A stretch of DNA of 64,000 bases from the NCBI RefSeq assembly GCF_003721515.1, contig NZ_RJJD01000008.1, forward strand, positions 310,001 through 374,000, read 5' to 3'. The DNA comes from Rufibacter latericius. Lineage in GTDB: Bacteria > Bacteroidota > Bacteroidia > Cytophagales > Hymenobacteraceae. The notes below the pieces were generated by a model, which did no database searches, was not told the origin of the DNA, and saw nothing but the letters and a program-made list of their open reading frames with translations. Positions 33,203-40,358 of the stretch are shown piece after piece; the stretch's first letter is position 1, and each line of letters opens with the position of its first letter. The translations under genes and the position numbers were made by a program.

Positions 33203-33958
33203 ATGTCAAAAAACACGAACCCTATTCCTGAACAGGACTTTTTGCAGGGATTGAAGAATCCCCTCAACCGACGTTCTTTCCTTCAGTACACCGGTGCCGG
33301 CGTTGCTGCCTCGGCCCTTTTGCTGGCTGGTTGCGATGACGACGATGATATGACCGATACCAACATGCCGGGCACGGTGAACCTGGGCTCCAATGATGTG
33401 GGCATCCTGAACTATGCCTATGCGCTGGAACAACTGGAAGCTGCCTTCTACACCGCGGTGGTGGCCCTGCCTAACTTCTCTACCCTGTTCACCAGCGCCA
33501 CCGAAAGACAGGTGCTTACGGACATCCGGAACCATGAGGTGGCGCACCGCGAATTCTTCAAAGCCGCTATCACTGCCGCAGCCCCAAGCCAGATCATCCC
33601 CAGCCTTACTCCAAAATTAGATCCCAGTGCCTTGGCCAGCAGAGCCTCTATTCTGGCCACCGCTAAAACCTTTGAAGACCTGGGTGTGGCTGCCTATAAC
33701 GGAGCCGGCAAATTGCTGACCAACCCTACTTTCCTGAGCATTGCGGGAAAAATTGTTTCTGTGGAAGCAAGGCACGCCGCCGAAATCAGGGACATGATTG
33801 AGAACGGCACCTTTGCCAGCGGAGCCGCCGGTATCACTTCGGGCAACATCGTGGATGCCAATGGCCTGGATGTAGCCTTGACGCCTGCCCAGGTGCTGGC
33901 CGCCGCGCAGCCCTTCATCCAAGAGACCATTAACGGAAGCAATTTGCCAACTACCTAA
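33203..33958 (+). CDS. ferritin-like domain lipoprotein (PF13668 type)
   Basis: A 251-residue protein. The N-terminus carries a twin-arginine motif (RRSFLQYT, about residues 19-26), a hydrophobic stretch, and a lipobox ending LLAGC (about residue 41) followed by an acidic DDDDD run. Residues about 60-205 are a four-helix ferritin-like domain: YALEQLEAAFY, IRNHEVAHREFF, then SVEARHAAEIRDMI, giving Glu and Glu-x-x-His residues suitable for a di-metal site. The family includes plant desiccation-related protein PCC13-62. Function in bacteria is unproven. It is 12 bp upstream of a second member. Confidence 0.88.
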   Translation: MSKNTNPIPEQDFLQGLKNPLNRRSFLQYTGAGVAASALLLAGCDDDDDMTDTNMPGTVNLGSNDVGILNYAYALEQLEAAFYTAVVALPNFSTLFTSATERQVLTDIRNHEVAHREFFKAAITAAAPSQIIPSLTPKLDPSALASRASILATAKTFEDLGVAAYNGAGKLLTNPTFLSIAGKIVSVEARHAAEIRDMIENGTFASGAAGITSGNIVDANGLDVALTPAQVLAAAQPFIQETINGSNLPTT

Positions 33959-33970
33959 TTCAAGAAAGCC

Positions 33971-34819
33971 ATGAATATCTTCAATATACTAAAAGAAGTA
34001 GAGAAAGTAGATCCGGAAATCTTTGACCGTATTGACCCACGCAGGTCTGTCTTCAAGCATTTCGGCGGATTCGGAAAGAAACTGGCCGCTGCCGCCATTC
34101 CGGTAGCGTTCGGTTCTATGCTGAACAAGGCGTATGGGCAAACCTCCGCTACGCCCTCGGTGCGCGAAGTGCTGGAGTTCGCGCTGTTGCTTGAAAACCT
34201 GGAATATCATTTTTACCTGAAAGCCGCCGCTACTGACATATTCCCTTCAGCGGCAGGTAAAACCGCTTTCGGTGTGATCCGGGACCATGAGAAAGCCCAC
34301 GTGGACTTTCTCCGAACCGCTATCACCGGCTTGGGCGGAGCAGCCCCCACCACGTACACCGATGCTAACTTCGACTGGACGGCTAATGGCCTTTTAGGTA
34401 ATAATACCTTTACAAGCTACCCAACCATGCTGGCTGTGGCCCAGGCCTTTGAAGACACTGGCGTGAGAGCCTACAAAGGTGCCGCTCCGGCCCTTATCAA
34501 CAATGACGCCGTACTACAGGCAGCCCTGCAGATTCACTCGGTAGAAGCGAGACATGCGGCCCACTTACGTCGCATGCGTCGTGACATGATGAACGGGGTA
34601 GCTGGCCTGAAACCGTGGATTACCATGAAAGACAGAGGAGGCTTGCCAACCGAATTCCAAGGGATCTATGACGGGGAAGAGGCGACTACCCAAGGAGGTG
34701 TAAACCTGGTTGGAACATTCAACGGAATAGCCATAGATGCCAATGCTGCATCAGAGGCCTTTGACGAACCATTGACCGTAGCACAGGTGAATGCCATTGT
34801 GATGCCATTCATTGCTTAA
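33971..34819 (+). CDS. ferritin-like domain protein, second of a pair (PF13668 type)
   Basis: A 282-residue protein. A cytoplasmic-looking leader of about 22 residues precedes RRSVFKHF (twin-arginine-like) and a hydrophobic region at about 36-50 ending with a possible cleavage site after AYG. The ferritin-like core (about 58-215) has FALLLENLEYHFY, IRDHEKAHVDFL and SVEARHAAHLRRM. A C-terminal extension (about 220-282) is not in the first gene. The tandem arrangement with 12 bp spacing suggests a shared complex in the periplasm or on the outer face. Confidence 0.87.
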   Translation: MNIFNILKEVEKVDPEIFDRIDPRRSVFKHFGGFGKKLAAAAIPVAFGSMLNKAYGQTSATPSVREVLEFALLLENLEYHFYLKAAATDIFPSAAGKTAFGVIRDHEKAHVDFLRTAITGLGGAAPTTYTDANFDWTANGLLGNNTFTSYPTMLAVAQAFEDTGVRAYKGAAPALINNDAVLQAALQIHSVEARHAAHLRRMRRDMMNGVAGLKPWITMKDRGGLPTEFQGIYDGEEATTQGGVNLVGTFNGIAIDANAASEAFDEPLTVAQVNAIVMPFIA

Positions 34820-34839
34820 AGCTCTAGATAAAATACAAA

Positions 34840-34872
34840 AAGGAGGCGGCTCGTATAAAGCCGTCTTTTTTT
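34840..34872 (+). terminator. terminator after the ferritin-like pair
   Basis: A short imperfect stem GGCGGCT/AGCCGTC (with one G-T pair) followed by eight T residues. Confidence 0.65.
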
Positions 34873-35006
34873 TGTTCAATTTTTAATAAAAACAGTTATT
34901 TATTTTAAAATTCAGTATAAATACTTGAATTATAAATTGCATCTTTGCGTCTGATAGATAACAAACCAATACTACATTCAATTATTAATCAATCTTTACT
35001 TAAGCC

Positions 35007-35204
35007 ATGTTAGAGTACGTAAAACTGATCTTAGACAAAGTAAGCTTCGACTCCAGTTTATTTGAGAAGGAATTGCGCAAAAGTATGCGCATGTTGATCC
35101 ACAACGAGGTGGAAACCCTGCGCGAATGGTGCTACACTCACTTCTCAGGCTCTTACAACAGTATCTTAGATAAGGTCTTCGGTGACGTGCTGGTCGCCTC
35201 TTAA
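35007..35204 (+). CDS. small conserved-looking cytoplasmic orphan
   Basis: A 65-residue acidic/basic helical protein ([28 protein letters not shown]) with no signal peptide or membrane segment. No family recognised. Support for being real: a clean ATG after an AT-rich leader typical of promoters here, balanced composition, and absence of repeats. Its last 13 codons overlap the end of queG on the other strand by 39 bp. Confidence 0.6.
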   Translation: MLEYVKLILDKVSFDSSLFEKELRKSMRMLIHNEVETLREWCYTHFSGSYNSILDKVFGDVLVAS

Positions 35205-36140
35205 GGCCGAGGGTTCGTTTACCACAAACTGAAGGTTACGGGTAAGCCCCTGAAAGCCTGTCCGTTTTACCGCCGATTTCCTGAAAACTTCCTGAAAAAC
35301 TTCCTGGGTGAGCTCCATCCAATCGTTCTGAGAAAGATGGAGCAGCTCTGGGTGAGGCGCAAACGCCGGTTCACGGTGCGCTTTACTGAACCTGTTCCAA
35401 GGGCAGACATCCTGGCAGATGTCACAGCCAAACACCCAATTCCCAAACTTCCCTTCTACCTCCTGCGGAATCTGGTCTTTTAGTTCAATAGTAAAATACG
35501 AGATGCACTTGCTGCCGTCTACCACGTACGGTTCTGAAATTGCGTCTGTAGGGCAGGCGTCCATACATTTGGTACAGGTGCCACAGTAATCTTTGATAGG
35601 GCCATCTGGTTCCAATTCCAGATCCAGGATGAGTTCGGCGATGAAAAAGAAACTGCCTACGCCCGGTCTGATGAGGTTGCTGTTTTTTCCTACCCAGCCC
35701 AGCCCGCTTTTCTTTGCCCAGACTTTGTCCATCACCGGAGCTGAGTCAACAAACACCCTTCCGCCCACTTCGCCAATCTCTTCCTGAATGTAGTTGAACA
35801 GTGTTTTGAGCTTATCTTTGATCACGAAGTGATAATCCTGGCCGTAGGCGTACTTAGAGATTTTGAACGTATCCTCAGCTTGGGTTTCCTCCGGAAAGTA
35901 GTTCAGCAACAGACTCACCACCGATTTAGCCCCTTCTACCAATAAGCGCGGGTCCAGACGTTTGTCAAAATGGTTGGCCATGTAGTGCATCTGGCCGTGC
36001 ATGTTCTGGTTGAGCCAACTCTCCAATCGGGGTGCTTCCTCTTCCAGAAAATCCGCTTTGGACACACCGCAGTACATAAACCCTAGTTCCTGGGCTTTCT
36101 GCTTGATAAGGTGCGTATGTTTCGGAGCAAGGTTGAACAT
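35166..36140 (-). CDS. queG: epoxyqueuosine reductase
   Basis: A 324-residue cobalamin-dependent iron-sulfur enzyme that converts epoxyqueuosine to queuosine in tRNA anticodons. Residues about 10-170 form the cobalamin-binding part ([39 protein letters not shown]). Two [4Fe-4S] clusters are read from [12 protein letters not shown] and [12 protein letters not shown] at about 188-260. Length and motif order match QueG. The 3' end overlaps a small convergent gene. Confidence 0.95.
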   Translation of the reverse strand: MFNLAPKHTHLIKQKAQELGFMYCGVSKADFLEEEAPRLESWLNQNMHGQMHYMANHFDKRLDPRLLVEGAKSVVSLLLNYFPEETQAEDTFKISKYAYGQDYHFVIKDKLKTLFNYIQEEIGEVGGRVFVDSAPVMDKVWAKKSGLGWVGKNSNLIRPGVGSFFFIAELILDLELEPDGPIKDYCGTCTKCMDACPTDAISEPYVVDGSKCISYFTIELKDQIPQEVEGKFGNWVFGCDICQDVCPWNRFSKAHREPAFAPHPELLHLSQNDWMELTQEVFQEVFRKSAVKRTGFQGLTRNLQFVVNEPSALRGDQHVTEDLI

Positions 36141-36211
36141 GGATGAACGGCGTCAGCTGTATTGGGAGAACAAAATTGGGGGAAAAGAATTTCACTTGCA
36201 GCGTTTTTCTG

Positions 36212-36248
36212 GTTTTTAGGCTTCTTTTATAGAAAAGAGGCCCAAAGC
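36212..36248 (+). repeat. nested-palindrome repeat copy
   Basis: TTTTTAGGCTTCTTTT-ATA-GAAAAGAGGCCCAAAG, both arms pair. It lies 72 bp upstream of the queG start, in the gap to the RidA gene. Confidence 0.6.
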
Positions 36249-36430
36249 ACGTCGCCTTCATTCAGGTACTTCTCAGGTTTAATCAACAAATCCTCTCCAC
36301 TGGGAAATAGGGTATTTGTCTGAGGATTGCTCCGTATAGCTCTTTTCCCAAGGAGATGCCCCAGTCCTAGACAAGTATATAGGGATACATCTACTTTCGC
36401 CTGTCAAGTAAGAAAACGAACTCTTATTGT

Positions 36431-36865
36431 ATGACCAAATTCGCCTTTACCCTTCTTCTGATTTTGCTAGCCTACACATCAAAGGCCCAGACCACACCTA
36501 CCTCTACCCAGATGCCAAAGGTGCTTCGGCCAAACCAGGAATGGAACTACGCCCAGGCCTACCGCAGCGCCAACATGCTGTACATCTCTGGAACGGTTGC
36601 CAGCGGCCCCATGGATCAGGCCATTGACAAAGTGTACCGCACCCTGCAAGCTACTCTGAAACAGTACAACCTTGATTTTACCCACGTGGTGAAGGAAAAC
36701 CTGTACACTACCAACATGGAAGAAACCTCCAAACACCACTTGGTCCGGAAGAAATACTACGGAACGCATACCCCGGCCGCTACTTGGGTTCAGGTAGTGC
36801 GGCTCCTAGAGCCCAATGTGGTTCTGGAAGTGGAGTTGATTGCCGAGATCCAGAAAACAGAGTAA
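36431..36865 (+). CDS. exported RidA-family protein lacking the catalytic arginine
   Basis: A 144-residue RidA (YjgF/YER057c/UK114) homologue with an N-terminal signal peptide (residues 1-19, cleavage after SKA). The fold markers are present: YAQAYRSANMLYISGTVA, TLQATLKQYNLDFTHVVKENLYTTNM and a C-terminal VVLEVELIAEI. In enamine/imine deaminase RidA the active-site arginine is in P-A-R-[ST]; here the site reads TPAATWVQV, so that Arg is Ala. It is probably not a standard 2-aminoacrylate deaminase. Location would be periplasmic, which is unusual for the family. Closed by a bidirectional hairpin. Confidence 0.87.
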   Translation: MTKFAFTLLLILLAYTSKAQTTPTSTQMPKVLRPNQEWNYAQAYRSANMLYISGTVASGPMDQAIDKVYRTLQATLKQYNLDFTHVVKENLYTTNMEETSKHHLVRKKYYGTHTPAATWVQVVRLLEPNVVLEVELIAEIQKTE

Positions 36866-36875
36866 TCACCCAAAT

Positions 36876-36912
36876 AAAAAGCCCCGGCTCAGTTAAGGCC
36901 CGGGCTTTCCAA
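36876..36912. terminator. bidirectional terminator between the RidA gene and ruvB
   Basis: AAAGCCCCGG pairs with CCCGGGCTTT apart from one mismatch, with A and T runs outside. It lies between two convergent stops (36865 and 36938). Confidence 0.75.
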
Positions 36913-36937
36913 AAATATATACAACCGTCTGAGACGG

Positions 36938-37981
36938 TTATTCTGCTTGGTCAAACAAGGTACCGCTGCGTACGTGGTTGGGCGGAATCTTGCCCAGGTG
37001 ACGATAAGCGGCCTCAGTGGCTTCACGGCCCCGGCTAGTGCGCTTGATATACCCTTCCTGGATCAGGAAAGGCTCGTACACCTCTTCAATAGTCTCGGCT
37101 TCCTCGCCACAAGCCGTAGCGATGGTAGAAAGTCCTACCGGACCACCTTTGAACTTATCAATGATGGTGCTCAGAATGCGTTTGTCCATCTCATCCAGAC
37201 CGTTGTGGTCCACATCAAGGGCGTTCAAGGCAAACTGCGCAATCTCCACCGTGATAGTACCATCGCCTTTAATCTGGGCGAAGTCACGGGTGCGGCGCAG
37301 CAGGTTGTTGGCAATACGCGGCGTACCACGGCTCCGGCGGGCAATCTCAAAGGCGGCATCCTCATAAATAGGCGATCCCAGAATCTCGGCGGAACGCTGC
37401 ACAATGGAAGTCAACAGCTTGGAATCATAGTACTCCAAACGCGAGTTGATCCCGAAACGCGCACGCAATGGCGACGTCAACAGACCAGAACGCGTGGTAG
37501 CGCCTATCAACGTGAACGGATTCAGGGAAATCTGCACGGAACGAGCATTAGGGCCCGAGTCCAGCATGATATCGATCTTGTAGTCCTCCATGGCCGAGTA
37601 CAGGTACTCTTCCACAATAGGGTTCAGGCGGTGAATCTCGTCAATGAACAGCACATCGTTCTTCTCCAGGTTGGTGAGCAAACCCGCCAAATCACTTGGC
37701 TTATCCAATACAGGGCCAGAGGTAATCTTGATATTAGAACCCAAAGAGTTGGCAATGATGTGCGACAACGTGGTTTTACCCAGACCGGGAGGTCCGTGTA
37801 ACAGGACGTGGTCCAGAGCCTCGCCGCGCATGATGGCCGCTCCCACAAATACCTTCAGGTTCTCCACCACCTTCGCCTGACCGGTGAAATCGCTGAAGTC
37901 CAACGGCCGGAGGGCCTTGTCGTACTCCTTCTCGGCGGGTGATAGGTGATCGGCAGAGCCGCTTAAATAGTCTTCTCTCAT
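36938..37981 (-). CDS. ruvB: Holliday junction branch-migration DNA helicase RuvB
   Basis: A 347-residue AAA+ motor that with RuvA drives branch migration of Holliday junctions. Walker A is [10 protein letters not shown] (about residues 64-73), Walker B is [10 protein letters not shown], sensor 1 is LIGATTRSG, and the arginine finger is in SPLRARFG. The C-terminal winged helix ([12 protein letters not shown]) binds DNA. ruvA and ruvC are not in the window. A minus-strand TATCTTTA at 38021-38028 is a possible -7 element. Confidence 0.97.
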   Translation of the reverse strand: MREDYLSGSADHLSPAEKEYDKALRPLDFSDFTGQAKVVENLKVFVGAAIMRGEALDHVLLHGPPGLGKTTLSHIIANSLGSNIKITSGPVLDKPSDLAGLLTNLEKNDVLFIDEIHRLNPIVEEYLYSAMEDYKIDIMLDSGPNARSVQISLNPFTLIGATTRSGLLTSPLRARFGINSRLEYYDSKLLTSIVQRSAEILGSPIYEDAAFEIARRSRGTPRIANNLLRRTRDFAQIKGDGTITVEIAQFALNALDVDHNGLDEMDKRILSTIIDKFKGGPVGLSTIATACGEEAETIEEVYEPFLIQEGYIKRTSRGREATEAAYRHLGKIPPNHVRSGTLFDQAE

Positions 37982-38137
37982 GTGTAAAATCTCTTAGCGG
38001 ATGAAGCAAAGATTCCGATGTAAAGATAACAGCATTCCACCTAAAAACGGTCCCTTAAAGTGGTAAAAAGCTTTCTTTTTGCTATTATTTTTACCAATAA
38101 TTTTCATTCAACCAATCATTTTAGCAATTGGGTTTCT

Positions 38138-38168
38138 GACCTACTTTTCAGAAACTAACCTGTAAACA
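38138..38168 (+). repeat. nested-palindrome repeat copy
   Basis: GACCTACTTTTCAGAAACTA followed by ACCTGTAAAC, in the gap between ruvB and the membrane orphan. Confidence 0.5.
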
Positions 38169-38171
38169 AGA

Positions 38172-38200
38172 AAAGCAGCTACGTTCCCGCAGCTGCCTTT
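38172..38200 (-). terminator. possible terminator downstream of the membrane orphan
   Basis: GCAGCT/AGCTGC stem with AAA/TTT extension and a T-rich tract on the minus strand, 76 bp beyond the orphan's stop. Confidence 0.4.
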
Positions 38201-38276
38201 CCTTATTAATTTATGCCCCCCCATAACAATGGTTAAGGCAAGCGTGAACCTTTGTTACACGCTATTTATTTTACCG

Positions 38277-38768
38277 TTATTTTACTTCCCAATAAGGCTT
38301 TATTTTTAGAAGCTTCAACAAATATAAAACTAACAAAATAGGTTCTAATCTGAAGTTAAACACGAATCCTTCAGACCTGTCAACAAAGGGAAGTACAAAC
38401 ATAGCAACCCCACAAGCCACAAGGCCAATCACGGCATCAAGAGTCCCGATCCTAACTGCCCAATCCTTTTCGGTCCATAACCCGAAAGCGGTTACTCCCT
38501 TTAAAAAGATCAGCAAGGTGAGGGTGATACCTGTAGGTGAGATTGGGTTGGTGGTCTCAAATCCATATAAAGAAACAGAAAAGCTTAACCCCATTAAGCC
38601 CATCACCACTCCAATGGGGACAATAGCAGCCATAAGCAGGAAAATCCAGGTGAAAGCCTTTATCCACCAGGGTAATAGATCGCGCCTTCTTCCTTTTACA
38701 TTATCTAAGCCTTTTGTTTCAATTAATTCCTCAAATCCAAAATAGGCGTCTCTTTGACTTTCTTCCAT
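38277..38768 (-). CDS. four-helix integral membrane protein of unknown function
   Basis: A 163-residue protein. A 34-residue charged cytoplasmic N-terminus is followed by about four hydrophobic segments (residues about 36-57, 77-97, 106-130 and 138-155). No family recognised. Local sequence is richer in AT than the neighbours. It begins 23 bp after the stop of the upstream acyl-CoA dehydrogenase gene on the same strand, so it may be co-transcribed with it. Confidence 0.75.
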   Translation of the reverse strand: MEESQRDAYFGFEELIETKGLDNVKGRRRDLLPWWIKAFTWIFLLMAAIVPIGVVMGLMGLSFSVSLYGFETTNPISPTGITLTLLIFLKGVTAFGLWTEKDWAVRIGTLDAVIGLVACGVAMFVLPFVDRSEGFVFNFRLEPILLVLYLLKLLKIKPYWEVK

Positions 38769-38791
38769 TTATTTTATTTGTCTCTACAAGC

Positions 38792-39970
38792 CTATTTGAA
38801 CGCCTGAATGCCGGTGATATCAGCGCCGGTGATAAGCAAGTGGATGTCGTGGGTGCCTTCATAGGTGATGACGCTTTCCAGGTTCATCATGTGGCGCATA
38901 ATGGGGTACTCGCCGGTGATGCCCATGCCGCCATGGATCTGACGGGCCTCACGGGCCACGTGCAGGGCCATGTCTACGCTGTTGCGCTTGGCCATGGAAA
39001 TCTGCTGCGTGGTGGCTTTCCCTTCGTTCTTGAGCATTCCCAAGCGCCAAACCATGAGTTGGGCTTTGGTGATCTCTGTGACCATCTCGGCCAGTTTCTT
39101 CTGAATGAGCTGGAAAGAGGCAATGGGTTTATCGAACTGGATGCGCTGTTTGGCATAGTTCAACGCCGACTCGTAGCAGTCAATGGCTGCGCCAATGGCT
39201 CCCCAGGAAATGCCGTAACGTGCCGAGTCCAGGCAGCCCAGTGGACCTTTGAGGCCATCAATGTTGGGCAGCAGGTTCTCTTTGGGCACTTTCACGTTGT
39301 CAAACACCAACTCGCCGGTGGTAGAAGCGCGCAGGCTCCATTTGTTGTGGATCTCAGGAGTGGTGAAGCCTTCCATGCCGCGTTCCACAATGAGGCCTTT
39401 GATGCGGCCCTGTTCGTTCTTGGCCCACACCACGGCAACCTGGCTCTCGGGAGAGTTGGATATCCAGAGTTTGGCGCCGTTAAGCAGGTAATGGTCGCCC
39501 ATGTCTTTGATGTTGGTGACCATGCCGCCCGGGTTAGACCCGAAATCAGGCTCGGTTAACCCGAAACAGCCCAGCCACTCGCCACTCGCCAGCTTGGGCA
39601 GGTATTTTTTGCGCTGTTCCTCAGAACCATAAGCGTAGATGGGATACATGACCAGAGAACCTTGCACCGATGCCGTAGACCGCATTCCTGAGTCGCCGCG
39701 CTCAATCTCCTGCATGATAATGCCGTAACTGATGTAGTCCAGGCCGCCGCCGCCGTACTCCGTAGGAATCGTAGGTCCGAAAGCTCCCACCTCACCAAAC
39801 TTGGGGACAATCTCTGAAGGAAAATGAGCGTCTTGGGCCCATTTTTCAATATTGGGGGAGATCTCGCGCCGCACGAAATCACGCATGGTCTGCCGAATGA
39901 GTTTGTGCTCATCGGTGAGCAGGTCGTCTATGTTGAAATAGTCTGGGGCGCCGGCGTTTTCTGAAGCCAT
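38792..39970 (-). CDS. glutaryl-CoA dehydrogenase-like acyl-CoA dehydrogenase
   Basis: A 392-residue flavoenzyme. LLTDEHKLIRQTMRDFVRREI begins the ACAD N-domain; GCFGLTEPDFGSNPGGM and the C-terminal IHGGMGITGEYPIMRHMMN are family signatures. The catalytic Glu is in TYEGTHDIH (about residue 377). The block RSTASVQGSLVMYPIYAYGS closely follows glutaryl-CoA dehydrogenase, including the substrate-binding Arg region. It would oxidise and decarboxylate glutaryl-CoA in lysine/tryptophan breakdown; a related short acyl-CoA substrate is possible. Confidence 0.9.
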   Translation of the reverse strand: MASENAGAPDYFNIDDLLTDEHKLIRQTMRDFVRREISPNIEKWAQDAHFPSEIVPKFGEVGAFGPTIPTEYGGGGLDYISYGIIMQEIERGDSGMRSTASVQGSLVMYPIYAYGSEEQRKKYLPKLASGEWLGCFGLTEPDFGSNPGGMVTNIKDMGDHYLLNGAKLWISNSPESQVAVVWAKNEQGRIKGLIVERGMEGFTTPEIHNKWSLRASTTGELVFDNVKVPKENLLPNIDGLKGPLGCLDSARYGISWGAIGAAIDCYESALNYAKQRIQFDKPIASFQLIQKKLAEMVTEITKAQLMVWRLGMLKNEGKATTQQISMAKRNSVDMALHVAREARQIHGGMGITGEYPIMRHMMNLESVITYEGTHDIHLLITGADITGIQAFK

Positions 39971-40001
39971 AGAATTTAGGGTTTACTTCGATGTCTGTTT
40001 C

Positions 40002-40033
40002 CAAACTTAGCAAGAAACCCGCCCCCTGCCAAC
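40002..40033 (-). promoter_or_regulatory. Bacteroidota promoter for the acyl-CoA dehydrogenase
   Basis: On the minus strand: GTTG (-33-like), 20 bp, then TAAGTTTG (-7) ending 32 bp from the ATG. Confidence 0.55.
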
Positions 40034-40074
40034 ACTTGTTAGCAAAACCTTTCACACCATTGATTTCGCTCCGT

Positions 40075-40110
40075 GCTTTCAAGCTGTTTTCCTGAAAACG
40101 GCTTGAAAAC
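40075..40110 (+). repeat. nested-palindrome repeat, near-perfect copy
   Basis: GCTTTCAAGCTGTTTTC-CT-GAAAACGGCTTGAAAAC: inner and outer arms are almost perfectly complementary, the cleanest copy in the window. Confidence 0.75.
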
Positions 40111-40149
40111 AGAGGAAGGAAGCAAACTTTGTAAAAAGAAGGTATTGCT

Positions 40150-40272
40150 TGTTGCCGTTGGCGCGAGCTTGCTGTTTGTTTCTGCTGGATGGCTGATGAG
40201 GGTTAGGTAGCCATTCACCATAGAGAAGAACACACCTCCAGACATGAGCTGCAAGCTCGCGCCGGCAATCTC
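40150..40272. repeat. imperfect inverted repeat enclosing about 78 bp
   Basis: GGCGCGAGCTTGC at 40160-40172 is the exact complement of GCAAGCTCGCGCC at 40251-40263, with further partial pairing outside (GTTGCC and GGCAAT). It may be a small non-autonomous element or a structured RNA; I see no second copy in this window. Confidence 0.5.
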
Positions 40273-40288
40273 ATATCTTCTTAAAAGA

Positions 40289-40321
40289 GAAATCCCCGGC
40301 AGTAAAACTACCAGGGATTTC
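40289..40321 (-). terminator. terminator downstream of the TonB-dependent receptor
   Basis: GAAATCCC pairs with GGGATTTC, with GG/CC and AGT/ACT continuing the stem inside, followed on the minus strand by TCTTTT. It is 30 bp beyond the stop. Confidence 0.75.
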
Positions 40322-40322
40322 T

Positions 40323-40358
40323 GTTTTAGGCCCGTTTCTCTGAAAACAGCTTAGAAAC
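40323..40358 (+). repeat. nested-palindrome repeat overlapping a stop codon
   Basis: GTTTTAGGCCCGTTTC-TCT-GAAAACAGC then TTAGAAAC. Its last bases include the stop and final codons of the receptor gene. Confidence 0.65.

Noticed and set aside
36947-37801. 284-codon plus-strand open frame
   Set aside because: Antisense shadow of ruvB.
38714-39559. 281-codon plus-strand open frame
   Set aside because: Antisense shadow of the acyl-CoA dehydrogenase; no recognisable motif.
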